From Fomitopsis serialis (lineage: Eukaryota > Basidiomycota > Agaricomycetes > Polyporales > Fomitopsidaceae): DNA of 64,000 nt. The stretch lies in contig NW_025955092.1 of NCBI RefSeq assembly GCF_022376445.1, positions 54,137 to 118,136 on the forward strand, read 5' to 3'. Positions 1 to 12,331 of this stretch are shown here, piece after piece (within the stretch, counting starts at the first letter, position 1; each line of letters begins with the position of its first letter). The notes under the pieces are model-generated. The model saw nothing but the letters and a program-made list of their open reading frames with translations. It was not told the DNA's origin and ran no database searches. The position numbers and the translations under genes are program-made.

Positions 1-3000
1 TGGATAGCACGAGCGCGGCACTGCGATCGTCTCCGCACAAGTACGGCGAACCGAACGAACCGCGATGTCTCTAGGATGTTCTCTGCGCGCAGTCGTCGTC
101 GGTCGAGCCCGCGACGCCGGCGGCGTCCGCGCCCCTGCGTGCTATACACGACTCTGGTGGCTGACGGCAGCTTCATCTCCTCCTGGGTGAATTGATCACT
201 TGATAAGCAAGGGCCTGTCGAGAACAATCTCTTTCATTTCGAGCTGCCGCGAGGTGCGCCCCTCCCCACGCTGTCCTCCGCTTCCCGCTCACTGCCTCTT
301 CATTCAAGATTGTCTGGAGCCTTTCATGCCCAGTTGCCTGCATGGCTGTGGAGAGCTTGTGCTTCAGCGGAAGGGAGAGCCCTTGGTGTCCGTGTTGCGT
401 TGCGCTCGGTCGCTTCGCGCGGGTGTCGCTATGGATGCGTTTGGGCAAGCTCTCTTCAGTGCTAATGGCAACACCGCACAGCAGGCTGCTGCAACAGCGC
501 GCAGTGCGCACATCAACACGGGTCCCGAGTCATCTTGCCTGATCTCGTCATTCTGTGGCCCACCCAGGCGTCTCCTCGGTCGAAACTACCCGCGATGCGA
601 CCCTACGTTCCATCCGCTTGTCCGCAAGGCCTCTCGCGTGCCCATATGCAACTCGACCCCCATAGCAGGCAATCCCAGAACTCATTACACACGCACAAAT
701 GACGGGTATGATGACCCCGCGCAACTAAGGAAGCCAGGGGACAGCACGAAGCGGTCGGAAGCGCGAGCCACGACCGCGCCACGGATCGTCGCTCTCGCAT
801 CTGTCACCCGTGCCCCCCAACCGTCGCCCCGCACGTCAACGTCAATCCTGCGTCCGCCACGACCCGTTTCATCTCGACCGGCCATGCCATCCGTGCCGCC
901 GGGATCCTCGGTCGCCATCGCCGCGACCAGCCGTGGGCGGCTTGTCTCATGGGTCCAGCGTCCTAATGATGCATGGTAAGTATGGGAGTCGCCCTCGGCC
1001 CTCGGCGACGGCAGTGGCGTACCTGCGATCCGTGACGACGGGGCCGATACTTACTGGCGCTTGCAGCTGCACTAGAACTGTCGCATCACAATAAAGTGGG
1101 GTCGTATGTCTCTCGCGTTATTGTAGGGGAAGTTGACAGAAGAGTACTCCGTTTCTGTGGCGGTTGTAGCCTCGCGGCTTGCGCAGCTATCATTGTGTGT
1201 CGCAACTCTACATAGTCGTCTCCTGCAATGTGCCCCTGCACTCAGAACCACTTTCCACCCTTACTAGTGCGGAATTTGATATCGATTTCCCCGCTCTGTG
1301 CGGAACGCCGTCGGTCCACCTTCAAATTACAGTACGCTCCCGTCTGCCACCGACCCCGCAGTGGTCGTGCATGAATGCACTCCTGATAAATGGCACCTGT
1401 CCTTATGCATACGTAGCAAGTGCGTGGTTCTCGGAGTGCGCGTGGTGGTTTATCGCGAGCAGACTCACCAAAGGCGCCGCTCTTCTTTTCTGCGGTGGTC
1501 CGAGTGGTCGTCGGTGGAACGCTGGAAGGGTGGGCTGGTGGAACACTCCGTGTGCATTCGTGGAAGGGTGGCCACCGAGGTGGGCCGGTGGCAGACTTCC
1601 CTCCAAATGCATGTGGTGGGCGAGCGTCCGAGATAGGCAAGGCCGACTGCCCGGGACGATCGTATGGGGTGAGAGCGCCGAGGAAGGTCGGAGGAGTGTG
1701 TTTTAATTTCAGCGTGTCTGGGAGAGAGAAGCCCGGCTGGCAGGCCAATATAGCCAAGTCGCCGCAGGCCTGACCGGTGACCCACCGTCCGACTCGGGCA
1801 GAGGCGCAGGCCGAGGTGGAACTGCACGCCCCGGCCAGAGATACGCCCATGTCGCGCTGCACATGGATCGTCGTACCGCAATGCAGCGCCCACCAGTGAC
1901 CGCGAGCTGCCCGATCTGTCCTCCCCCAGCCTATGTCGTCCGAGTCCACAAGGCTACGGAGCCCGCCCAGTATCGACGTTCAGAGCCCCACATGTCTGAA
2001 ACGTCGAGGCTTTATTGTGCGCACGGCCGCCCTGCCGGGTTGATCATTGCATTATCAGTGTTAGCGTCGCGCACGCGTCCCTACAAGTTCCTCGGTCCTC
2101 TTCCCTGATTGGGGCGCAGGCCTATCTGTGGCCTCCGATGCGCCGGGCGGCCTCCCCCGGTACGCTCGGGGTTCGTACACCATCCTCCCGTGCTTCCCGG
2201 GCTGGTGGACGTCCCGGAGAAGCCTTCTAGTGGGCCATACAGACCGGGCGACGAGTGCTGCATTTGGATGGGTGACCGGGCGGCCTCCTCCGTCAGTACA
2301 ATTGTGCATGCGGCCGCGCATGTTGTCCAGCGTTGTTGGCTGTTCCCAGGGCCGCCAAGCACTGCGAACTGGTCAAACGCGCGAGCCGGGGGGGATGACG
2401 CGTCGTCGATATCGCGGCTCGGCGCCCCTCCCGACGCGGGCGGTGGCTGCTGCACGCTGGCCCCTGGGCGGTCATCGAGGCAGCGACCGCGATCTCGATC
2501 CGCGTCCGGGCACGATGAGCCCGCCAGGCGCCGACGCCCCTTTCTGGCGCCCGTGACCTGAGATGCCGATCTCAGCTCGCACTCAGTGCTAGATGCCGGC
2601 GGGGGTTCCAGAAACGCGCCGCAGAAAATGGCAGAATGGAACTGGGGAACTGCGCCCTATCTACGCGACCAACGTGCTTGACGACGCGCCCTGGGCCTGC
2701 GGTGCGCGCGCGAGGCGAACGTCGGCCGTACTATGCGCGCGCGGTGCAAGCACCGCTCGAGCGTACATAGTTGCAGACTGGTCTGTGACGCGCGCCCGGG
2801 TTACCGAATACACCGCCGAGGTAGGGGCGGCGGGGGACAGGCGCCCGGCGGTCGCGTTTACAGAGGCGCCGAGGCCGCCGTTCTACCGCCAGTAGTGCGC
2901 AGGCACGGTGCATGCCCTTTTTCCATGGCGAGCTTCTACACGGTGGATGCGCTCCATTCCGCGCAGGCTGCGATATTTTTCCCACCACGACGGGAGGGCG

Positions 3001-3313
3001 GGAGTTGCGAGGCCCGTCTCTGCGGTGGCTTGAGGAGGCTGGCCGCGGAGGCCGGCGAGGCGGACGAGATGAGACCCGTCGAGGACGGGATGAGGCCGGG
3101 CGACCGGGGCGAACGGAGGGAGGTGCGGGGGCTAGCCGTATCGGGGGATCTGGGCGGAGAGAAAGGGAGCAGCCGACGAGCCACGCGATCGTGTCCGATC
3201 GGGCACGGAGCTTGGCCCGCGGATGGGGAAGGCGCGAAGGCGGGCGTGGGCTCGTGGCGACAAGTGACTTATCGCGACTCGGACACGCACCCGCTGCGCG
3301 CAACCGCACATGC
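1..3313. other. GC-rich stretch without recognisable gene
   Basis: Several open frames overlap here on both strands, the longest about 259 codons on the plus strand at 200-979. None shows a domain, a convincing intron pattern or a protein-like composition. They read as Arg/Pro/Ser/Ala-rich shadows of GC-rich DNA. I see no RNA gene or tandem repeat. It may be decayed transposon or intergenic sequence. Confidence 0.5.
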
Positions 3314-3320
3314 TATATAG
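3314..3320 (+). promoter_or_regulatory. Possible TATA box of the gene at 3474
   Basis: The sequence TATATAG lies about 150 bp upstream of the chosen start codon. It is followed by a long C/T-rich tract, as often seen around fungal transcription starts. No transcript evidence is available, so this is inference from position and composition. Confidence 0.35.
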
Positions 3321-3473
3321 CTACCCCCGCCCCGCCTCCCTTCATAGCGACCCCGTCGCCGTACCCTCCCCCTCCCCTCCCTCCTCTGCACAGCCCGCTG
3401 CTCATCTGCACCCCCGCCAGTGCCCACTCCTGCTGATTGCATGCTCCCTTTCCGCCCCCGTCCCATATCGACC

Positions 3474-4580
3474 ATGCAGCCCTACGTCCAGGAAAAGCGT
3501 CAGCACTCCCCCTCCATCTTCGTCCGCACCGCGTCCGGCGAAGGCTGGCAGCGCATGCCCAGTCCCTCCCCGGAATCGGTAAGTCTGCAGGTCGGCATCG
3601 TGTGGCCGTCTCACTGATCGTGTGTTCGCAGCCCTCGTCCCCCTGCAGTCGCCCTCTTCCTCGCGACCCGGTTCGCGCGACCGTCCCTCGAGCCCATCCG
3701 ACGTTCACACCGCAGTCTCGAAGCTTATCGCGCTCGTGAAGCAGCTGCAAGACGTCCTGCACTCGTGGGGCCTGCGCCACGCCAGGGAGGAGCAAGTCAG
3801 CGACGCGTTCGTGCTCGTCGGGCAGCAGTTCAACACGACCGTGAATGTGCTGTGGCGGCACAAGGTCGACATGAGGTGGGTGGTACTCCCGCTGTCTATT
3901 CCCGTCTCGGCTCGCTGCACGCCTCGTGCCACGGCGTCGTGTGCGCGGGGGAGGCGGCTGCGATTCGCTGCGCGCGTTACGTCAGGCGAAGGATGCTCGG
4001 TGGCTGTCGTGGGTGGCTGCGGCGAACGGCCCACTACCGACAGCGATGTTCATTAAGCCTGCCACCGCGCTGCGTATCTTCCCTGCGCGCCCGCACAGTC
4101 GTCCCAATCCGGGCACCTGCTCCCGCGCCGCGTCCGCGAAGCAGCTCTGTTGGGCAGACGCTGTCATGCCTGCCAGCCCACCCCGGGGCCGATACGCCCT
4201 GACGACGCGTGACTGGGTGCCTGCCTGTCATCGGCAATTTATTCCCTGTGCGGGTTGTGGCTTCTGCTTCGCCGTCGTGGGCGCAGCCTGTTCGGCCTCC
4301 GTCCCCCGTGTCGTACCCATGTAGACCACGTGAGCTGACACGGCTTCTTCCTCGTCTTAGTGACATGATCCACATCATCGTCGACCTCCGCGAGGTGCTC
4401 GAGAACTGCCTCGGCGAGGAGCCCTCCCCCCACGCGCTCGACCGGTACATGCCCCAGGTCCGCCGCGTCGTGTACGAGCTGCTCGTCGGGCTCCGCAGCA
4501 AGCAGGGCCCGTACTGGAACTCCGTGTACGCCGGGGGCCAGCGACGGCAGACCCCCGGGCTGGAGCGGCAGTCGGTGTGA
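3474..4580 (+). CDS. Conserved-looking small protein, 183 aa, function unknown
   Basis: Three exons: 3474-3578, 3649-3875 and 4361-4580. All phases agree and give 183 residues. I chose the ATG at 3474 for its ACC context; an in-frame ATG at 3441 is the alternative. Residues 1-60 are Ser/Pro-rich. The rest is a helical, charged region without membrane segments (runs such as LIALVKQLQDVLHSW and MIHIIVDLREVLENCL). I recognise no catalytic motif. Intron 2 is about 485 bp, several times longer than any other intron here. The intron 1 acceptor could also be at 3631, which would put the wrong frame into exon 2, so 3648 is preferred. Function cannot be stated. Confidence 0.7.
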
Positions 4581-7500
4581 ACCGCCGCGGCCCCGGTGCC
4601 ATTCCTCTTGGACGACCGCGGCGCATCCCGACGCGCCGCCTCGCGCGCCGGGCACGCCCGGCGGCGCATTCTTGCCCCGCCTTCTCGAACGTCGCGCGTG
4701 GCTCCCCGGACGTCACGGGAGCCCCGCTGCTCGCGTCCGCCGCGGGCCCTCGCTCATCCGCACCTCGCGTGCCACCGGCCCCCGCTGAGTCGCCGGCTGG
4801 CGTCGCCACACCCTGCTCAGCTCTGCATCGAAGAAGCTGCCTCCGTTTTTGGCATCTTGGTGTACATACTCTACTCCCGGCGCATGCGCGCCGACGCGGA
4901 CGGACGCTCTCCCGGGCGCGCCGGCGCCGACGCCGCCTCGTTTCCATATCATCGCCATCGGTTCCTCGAGGAAATCCGCTAGGGCGACTTAGTGCTCGCT
5001 TTTGATTCTCCTGTAGCAACAGCCCTCGCCTGGTCGCTCCCATCACTGCCATCTGATATACCTCTGTCGCTATCTGTGTCCGCCATCTTTCCTTGCCTTT
5101 TAGCTGCCCGATATCCCCGTGCATGTAGCTCCTCCTACCCTACGACGCTCGTTCTTAGTCTCTCTTCGATCTCCCGTTCCGTCGCCTCGGCATTTAGGTC
5201 CCCGTGCATTACCATCATCTTTTACAATACAGTTACAGTTACAGCATCGATGCGTCGCTTTACATTCTACGATCTGATATACTTTACCAGTCTTGTGCAA
5301 GTGCGTAAGTAGTAGCAGGGATAATCAATCAATTTCGTGCTGGACGGAGCCACCTGTGCGCGATCACGGTATCTATCAGTGGAAATCCGTACGAGGGCAC
5401 ATTGCGGTCTAAGAGCTGTCCGCTGCAGTCGCGGGGGGATGCTACTATGTTCGGATTGGGTCGACTCGGACGGCAACTCGACGGGCTGTGGGATCAGACA
5501 CATATGCGCGTTCGCCGAGATGACCATAAATTAACACAGGCGCGAGCAAGGCCTTACTCATCAGTACGCTAAGTTGAAGACCATCATATCATAGCACAGT
5601 TCTCCGGGCGACGTCGGTCTCTAGGCGGAGCAGCCCCTGCAGGCTAGTTTGCACTGGTGTTGTGCCGCACTCCAGACCAGGGAATTGCCATACGTGCTAC
5701 GGGATGAGCAGGACTAGTAACTCCCATCAGTAAGCGTTCGAACAGATCACACCATTCGACCGGTCTTGCAGCTTCAGACTGCGATCAAGACCAGTCTGGG
5801 ACGCCCCCTCGAATTGGTTCCGTGATACTTCAAAAGTACAAGGGGGCTGAGCAGGGGCTGAGTCAGAAGTGGGACGGGGAGCGTACTTAGCGAGTGAGTT
5901 AGGTAGCTCAGGCTCCTAACGGAAAGAGAGGAAGTCACGCAACATCCTGGTTCCACCTCGTCCATGTGCATGTTGTAGATATGTATCCCAGTTCAGAACA
6001 TTGTCCTCGCATACGACGCTCGCAGCGTTGATGATCGGCGCGAGCGCGACGACGGACGGCCGCATCCGCCGTCCGTCCGTCCGTCCGTCGGTGGCCTCTA
6101 TCCGGACTAGGACTGTCCACGTTCATCTCCTCCGAGTCTGAGGACGCGCGGTTGAGCTGGACAGACCGGGCGTACGCGTAAGCCCCGTGCTTGCCGCTTG
6201 CCGCTTGAATAATGCATGACGCTTGATCCAGAGCAAGCAAGTAGTGCGGATCCGCCCAAGGTCCGCCATGCCGCGACCTGTCAGTGCATACGTGTTCAAT
6301 GCATGCTACTGTAGCGTCAGCGGCAGTGTCAGTGTCGCTCGGACGTGATCTCCGCGCGGACTCGGACTCGGACATTGGGTGGGTGAGCGTGCCCGTAGCC
6401 CTACTGTGGATCAGCGGTAGGAGTGGCGTGCAGTACGGATGGTTGCTGGGATCGTCTGCGCGGTCGGAGGGCTACGAGGGAAGATAGGGCCAGGATGGGT
6501 GACATTCATTGGGGATTTGAAAGCGGATCGCTGACTCGGACTTGGAGAGGGCAATTCGAACGTTCGACGCGCGCCTGTTGCAGCGCGACGCGACGCGTCA
6601 CGGGCACGTGAGTATGTAGTCACACCAGCTGGCGGTGACCGAGAGTCGCTACAGACCAGACAGGTGCGCGTTACCGACGCACCATCACTCGCTCGCATTC
6701 TGCGTCCCCACTTCAGGCATACCCACCGCTCGCCCGTTAGCAGCGCGAGAGTGCTCCGAGAGACCCGTCCCAGGCGGACAGAGAGCAACGCAGCCCGACA
6801 GCGTGCTAGACGATGGGACATTGACTCAGATGAACTCACTGGCACCTTCAGATCGTTCAACCGCTGTTACCTGCCGCGGAGGACGCACCACAATCCCGCC
6901 CGAATGAAGACGACGGGCCCCAGCGACGAGGCTTCCGTCTCCGCGAGACGCAGTCTGACGGGGAGGGAGGGACCCCGGACGCGCAGTGAGCGACACTAGC
7001 TTCAGTTTGTTGATGAGACTGTCTGTCTACGGACTGATCCTCACCTCTAGGTGTCGGAATGCAGCTAGGCTGCCGCGTAGGCGCGAACTCTGGGTGAACG
7101 ACGGCGTTCGGGTTTCGATGCGCGCCCCGATGCTCGGGCGGCTCGGGATGCACCCGTCGGCCCACCTATTGATTCATGAATCATGAAGTGCGATGTGAAA
7201 CGAGGGCATGTATCAGTGAGTAAATTTTCACCAGAGTTATGGCGAAGCATTGACCTACAACTTCGGAACCGACAGCGTCTAGCGATGGCGTCGCGAGTTG
7301 CTACTCCGCGAGCTTGAACGAGTGAACCGTCAAGGCTAAACATGGCTCTGGAGCTAATCAAAGTGAAAACCCCCGTTACTCAAGAAGAATACAAATGCAG
7401 GTCTATATCAGCCTCCAGTGCTCTCCTAGCTGCCAGTGGTACTTTGCTGTCGACCTGTCGACGATCAGACTCAGCGCCCCGCTCTGCCACCAATCAATTC

Positions 7501-8286
7501 AAGAGGCGCACGCGTGCGACTCTGTGCAAGAGTACGTCGTGCGGTTGCGGCACGAAGTTCGACTGTGTGACACATTGCTTGTCAGCCTCCGCCGCCACAC
7601 TGGCGGTTGCGCCACATTTCGTCGTTAATGTGACCAACCGCTCTGTCAGCCGTCGTGCGGCTCGAGGTATTCGCTTCCCGGACTACCATTATGTGCGTTC
7701 TGCCCACTTTTCTCTCTGTGTTCGCCCATTTGAGGTCGAATTCCTTAGCAGTGATCCTCAGTCCGCGTACGGTCGGTCACCACCCCGAATCATGGCGTCC
7801 ACAGTAGTTCGGCTTACACAACGTCTACTCAAGTTGTAAGACACGGTCCGCAGAACTTGAGGGACCACAGCGATAGTCGCTTCAACTGACTTAGTCTGCT
7901 GGAACCAAGCATCATAGCCAGCAGCCGATCTTGTATTGAAGTTGCTAATGCCATGGATGCGGTGGCATTAAATACTTTTAGTCAAACTTGTTTGATTTTC
8001 TTAGTATGCATATGATATATTGTCACGAACGATCGTGAGTACATGTCGTAAGGTGTCGTCATGATCGCTCTGATGTTCAAGGCGCCGGGCCGCCGATCAG
8101 CGATAACATCACCTCCGCCCCCGGAGGACCACTGGCAGTGGCACGTATATACATACGTGTGTACACAATGATGGGGCTTCAAGTTCTGTCAGTAAGAGGA
8201 CGCTGCCGATCCGGTTCGCCGTGATTCGTTCCGAGGTGCTCGTGAACTATCTCCAACAGTTGGGACTGAAAGCAATCGCTGCCAAG
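4581..8286. other. 3.7-kb intergenic stretch with a short CCGT tandem repeat
   Basis: I find no gene I can support. Open frames on both strands are short and lack recognisable domains. At about 6069-6089 there is a CCGT tetranucleotide run. Just upstream, GACGGACGG (around 6051) forms an inverted repeat with it. Near 8142-8159 there is a 7-bp palindromic hairpin (CACGTAT / ATACGTG, 4-nt loop). The first few hundred bases probably contain the 3' end of the preceding transcript. Confidence 0.5.
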
Positions 8287-9463
8287 ATGCTACCTCGTGT
8301 GGTCCTATGTGGTGAGAGTGCATATAGCAAGTATCGGATAGCCAAGGAAGGCTCACCAGATTGGTTCTAGATCCTGTTGTGTACGAGGATGAGGGTAAAA
8401 TGGTGCTTGAAGGCGTCGCGGAAGTCTTAGTCAGTACAGTCTCGTCTACTTCTGGGCATCGTCACGGAACGACCGTTAATCTCCTCGTGATAGCAACTAG
8501 ATCCGTCTACAGACCGTGACGGTTTCATTCGCGCCCTTTCACCCGGAGGGAAACTGGAAGGCGCGATCGGGCTTTACGAGCGCAACCAGTCCAAAGGACG
8601 CCTAGGCAACTTCGACAGCGAACTCATCAGCAAGCTCCCTTCCACAGTGAAGTGGATTGCGCATACGGGTGTCGGCTACGACAAAGTCGACGTCCTCGCT
8701 TGCAAGGAGCGCGGCATTGGCGTCTCGAATACTCCTGGCGTGCTCGACGACACGACAGCGACCACCGCCCTCTACCTGCTGATATCTGCGCTTCGAGGAT
8801 TCTCCGCGGCCGAGCAGAGCTTGCGAGCAGGGAATTGGAAGAGATCCCACTCCGCCGCGACTGCACACGACCTCACGGGACGCACCGTCGCCATCCTGGG
8901 GTTGGGCGGTATCGGGCTACGGCTCGCCGAACTGGTCCATGCGTTCCCTATGCGCGTCGTGTATCACAACCGACGAAAAGTTGCGACCGCACCTGAGTGG
9001 TGCGAGTACTATGACGTGGATCATCTCGACGATATGCTCGCGCAGGCAGACGTACTCAGCGTCCATGTGCCGTTCACGGAGGGCACCCGGAATATCGTGG
9101 ACGAGCGGATGATCCGAAAGCTGAAGAAGGGCGCTGTGATTATTAACACGGCGCGTGGGCAAGTTATTGACGAGGAAGCCATGATGCAGGCTCTCAAGAA
9201 CAATCACGTAGGTGCCGTGCTGTTCTGATCTTGTTGATGATTCATCGTTCGCGTGTCAGCTGTCCGCAGTGGGTCTCGACGTCTTCCACAACGAGCCAAA
9301 TATAGACCCACGCTGGTATGATATTCCCAACGCCGTTCTGCTTCCCCATGTAGGCGGATCCACAGCCGACGCTGTCAAAGAGATGGAGTTGCGTGCTCTC
9401 GGGAATATACGCGACTTCATTCTTTCTGGCAAAGGAACTGATCTTGTGCCGGAGCTACAGTAG
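8287..9463 (+). CDS. D-isomer-specific 2-hydroxyacid dehydrogenase (glyoxylate/hydroxypyruvate reductase type)
   Basis: NAD(P)H-dependent reductase of 2-keto acids such as glyoxylate or hydroxypyruvate, probably cytosolic. Four exons, 8287-8311, 8371-8433, 8513-9207 and 9260-9463, give 328 residues, the usual family length. The NAD-binding motif GLGGIG is at residues 159-164. The catalytic triad is visible: Arg244 in INTARGQVID, Glu273 in DVFHNEP and His291 in LLPHVGG. The first two exons are tiny but required: they supply the N-terminal MLPRVVLC strand and keep phase. The intron 2 donor (GTACAG at 8434) is non-consensus, so that junction is the least certain part. The exact substrate cannot be told from sequence. 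Neighbours give no pathway clue. Confidence 0.9.
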
Positions 9464-10146
9464 ATTACATCGAGAGGTGCCATTGTCATGCATTCGCAGC
9501 CACAGATCTTTGTACATACCACATAGTCTCAGTAAGCATATTATTCCGAATTCGAGTTGATTAGGTTTGCGCAACCGCTGCCGGGCGACAGTACTGTATG
9601 TGAGGTAAGCATACACTTCGTCTAATGACAGACGCCTAGCGCGATGTTACTTACTTGATCCCCATAACCATAGCCTATAAGTTAGGCAGACTCTAAACAC
9701 GATCTTGCTCAGCGGAGGAGGGCGGTCGTGTATCGTGCGGATGCGCGCAGGGAATCCTAGGTGAGTGTGCTGCTGCGCTCTCCCACGTATGCTCAGGCTG
9801 AGTGGCAAATCGCGACAGGTAGAACAACGTACCGCAATGGTGCCTTCTGAGTTCCGACAAGCAGAAGCATGCCTCATAGTGGAGTCATGACTATGGCACC
9901 AGTCGCGACACAATCTGGCAGTTGATCAATAGGTGCTAGGACAGCATTCAACTATAGATGGCCGAATTCGAAGGTGTGGTGATTATCTGACTCGTCCTGT
10001 CAATGTTGCTAGTATCATTCAATGTTAGCGCAAGTACGAGACGGCAAGCGGAAAACACAAGCCGATCATTGATGAGCACACACAGCTAAGTTTGTCCGCA
10101 ATGCGCATAGTGAGTGAGTGATAGATTCTTGATCACTACACCTCAG
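9464..10146. other. Intergenic, 683 bp
   Basis: Moderately AT-richer than the flanking genes. It contains the presumed 3' untranslated region of the dehydrogenase and the promoter of whatever follows. I see no open frame with protein-like features, RNA gene or repeat. Confidence 0.5.
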
Positions 10147-10523
10147 ATGGCCAACAGATCACGTCAGCGCCTTTCAGTTGACCTGCTTCATCCGACTCAG
10201 GAGTCTCCATCTGAACTTGAAGTCCGCAGGTCTTTGGTGAGTCTGGTGCCCCTCCGATGTTGGTCCAATCACCTCTACTACCGAGCGCTCTTCATGATAT
10301 CACTCAGCATGCACAATCACTGCGCTATGATGCTCGTGGTATCAACGTGAAACCAGTGTTTTCTAGCCATGCAAGGCTCTGTATGACACCCCAGAGTGAT
10401 GGCGCAGGCCACCTTGGAATTGATACCCGTGCCACGACCTCTACTATATATACTGAGAGAGGAACCAGACCCACCAACCTTGAAGTCGACTTAGACGACA
10501 ACAATGCCCAATCGCCTGAATAA
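10147..10523 (+). CDS. Possible small two-exon gene, 101 aa
   Basis: ATG at 10147 opens a 30-codon exon ending at a GTGAGT donor (10237). A 71-bp intron ends in CACTCAG at 10307, and exon 2 (10308-10523) stays in phase to a stop, giving 101 residues. The protein is hydrophilic with an acidic end (DLDDNNAQSPE). I recognise no domain. It lies 124 bp upstream of the zinc-finger gene on the same strand, so it could also be part of that gene's 5' region. Support rests only on frame-consistent splice sites. Confidence 0.35.
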
Positions 10524-10646
10524 TTGGTGAGCTAAGCGGTCGCTACCGTGTATCAGTCGGCCGGTGCTCACATTACTATTATTCGCAGGGCGTACTGGCA
10601 AGTCTGCGATACCTTGCAACCCGCTCATACTAGCAGCCCATCCCAG

Positions 10647-11488
10647 ATGGCTCAAGGTAGTCTTGCGGGCGAAGACACCTTTGTAGCGCAATACGTGACC
10701 GCGGTGGACGCGGCGGACGTTGGCAACAACGGACAGCTTCTGGATGCTGCTGTCACTGAGACCGTGCCCCTTACTAGCGAGACGGGTTCGACGAACTGGG
10801 AGTACGACCTCGTCGTGGAAATTTTCCGCTCGCATGTCACCTCCTGCGCAGTCCTGCCCCGGGCAGCCTCGGAGATCATCACACTGATACGCAACTACAT
10901 CCTCGGTCCTCACGTAATGCTTGAGGCATCGCCCGACACCCCGCCTATCCTTCCTGCGACTAGCTCGATCCACCCGCAGCTGTATAGGTTGCTGACACCG
11001 GACACGGTAAGCCTGATCATCAAGTTGCTGAGCTCGCGATGGTACTGATTCCTTTTCAGCCCCAGCCCGCAGTCGTCACGGCTGAGCGACCCCACGGAGG
11101 GGACTTTGAAGTCCGATGCCAGTGGGACGGCTGCCACGGCTACCTCCCTGGTACTAGCATAGCCATACTCAATCGACACCTGCTCCAATACCACTTCGCA
11201 GACACAGAGGCCGAATGGAAGCTGTCCACTGACAGGATCCGATGTCAGTGGGAGGGGTGTGGCCGACAATTGTTCAAGCGCATGATCGCGAAACACGTCC
11301 GCATCACGCACCTGCAGTGCGGCAAGGTTCGGTGCCAGCATCCCGGATGTAACTTCGCGACGTTCAGCCGCAAGGATGCACTGACAAGGCATGTGCAGGC
11401 TATGCATGGCGCTGGCATTCGTGCGGATGATGGGTCCGCCGGCGGTGTTCACTACACTATGGGGGGAGTACCCACTGGCACGGTATGA
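10647..11488 (+). CDS. C2H2 zinc-finger protein, three fingers
   Basis: Probable nucleic-acid-binding protein of 262 residues in two exons, 10647-11006 and 11060-11488. The N-terminal 120 residues are acidic and without a recognised domain. Three C2H2 fingers follow: C140/C145...H160/H165, C182/C187...H199/H204 and C212/C217...H231/H236. Their CQWDGC / CQWEGC / CQHPGC knuckles are typical of basidiomycete-specific zinc-finger families. A consensus donor (GTATGA at 11483) overlaps the stop codon. A branch-like TTATGAC and an acceptor at 11532 would join a further frame ending near 11647, so the C-terminus may be alternative. The target is unknown. Confidence 0.75.
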
Positions 11489-11847
11489 ATCGTCTGTGGG
11501 TATGTGGGGAATCCAAGGATAACTTATGACAGTCTTACGTCCGGCCCTATCAATTGTACTTTGAAATGGCAGACATGAAATGTAACTTAAGGTGGGACAC
11601 GCTACTGCCTCTATGTATCCATAGCACGAGAAGTTTGTTATGTCAATGTATTTAATACGACATTGCCGATGCACTTGCTTGAGTAGTCGACTTGAACGAT
11701 TCAAATCGGGTTCTGCCCATCTGGCAACCTGCACTGTTGATGGGCCATTCAGTCCGACACTGTCCTCCCGGGGTCACTGCCAAAGCAATTGCATCGATTC
11801 CGGAAAATGCAATGCTGATATATCATGTACATTGACCACAGCTGACA

Positions 11848-12331
11848 TTAGAATTCATCGTGGAGTCTCCCCTCTGTCAGCAGACCCCGATCGGGCCCAC
11901 CATGCGCATCTCCTTGTTTACCAATGCCGCACTCCGCCACAAGCAAGCTCCGGAACTCCTCTGCCACCGCCTTCCACCGCTCCCTCTCAATCTCACACTG
12001 CTTCAAAGCATCGCGCCAATGCTGTTCGCCCCCGAGAGACGCCGACGCGCCGACGGGTCGAAAACGCTCGCTGAGCACCTTCTCGCGTTCGGCTTGGATG
12101 AGGAGCACGATGATTCCGAAGAAGAATCCCATAGAGGTGAAGAATATGACCCAGAAGCCCCAGTCGACGGGTCTCGCGTCGATGCGTTCGCGAGATCCTA
12201 CAGACGGGCCCGATGCTTTCTTATTGGAGCATGCTTGTCTGGTGCACGAAAGACGGGATCAGACAGCTGGGTGACTCGGACATGTTTGAACAGAGACTCA
12301 CTGTGACACTCCACCGTCTTCGTGAATCTCG
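11848..12331 (-). CDS. 3' exons of a membrane protein, 5' part unresolved
   Basis: Two exons on the minus strand read as one protein: 12302-12331 (phase-compatible, between a CTGCAG acceptor and a GTGAGT donor) and 11848-12197. The product includes the segment VDWGFWVIFFTSMGFFFGIIVLLI, a clear transmembrane helix when read across 12170-12100. A charged helical tail follows, rich in Glu, Arg and Trp (AEREKVLSERF, RDALKQCEIERERW). The upstream exons, expected between 12332 and about 12560, cannot be fixed: several short frames with acceptors exist but phases disagree. I recognise no family. Topology suggests a single-pass or two-pass small membrane protein. Confidence 0.4.

Noticed and set aside
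200..979. 259-codon plus-strand frame at the left end
   Set aside because: Composition is Arg/Pro/Ser-rich, there is no ATG-context or domain support, and opposing frames are similarly open.
8142..8159. 7-bp palindrome CACGTAT/ATACGTG
   Set aside because: Single occurrence, AT-rich loop and no context. Likely chance.
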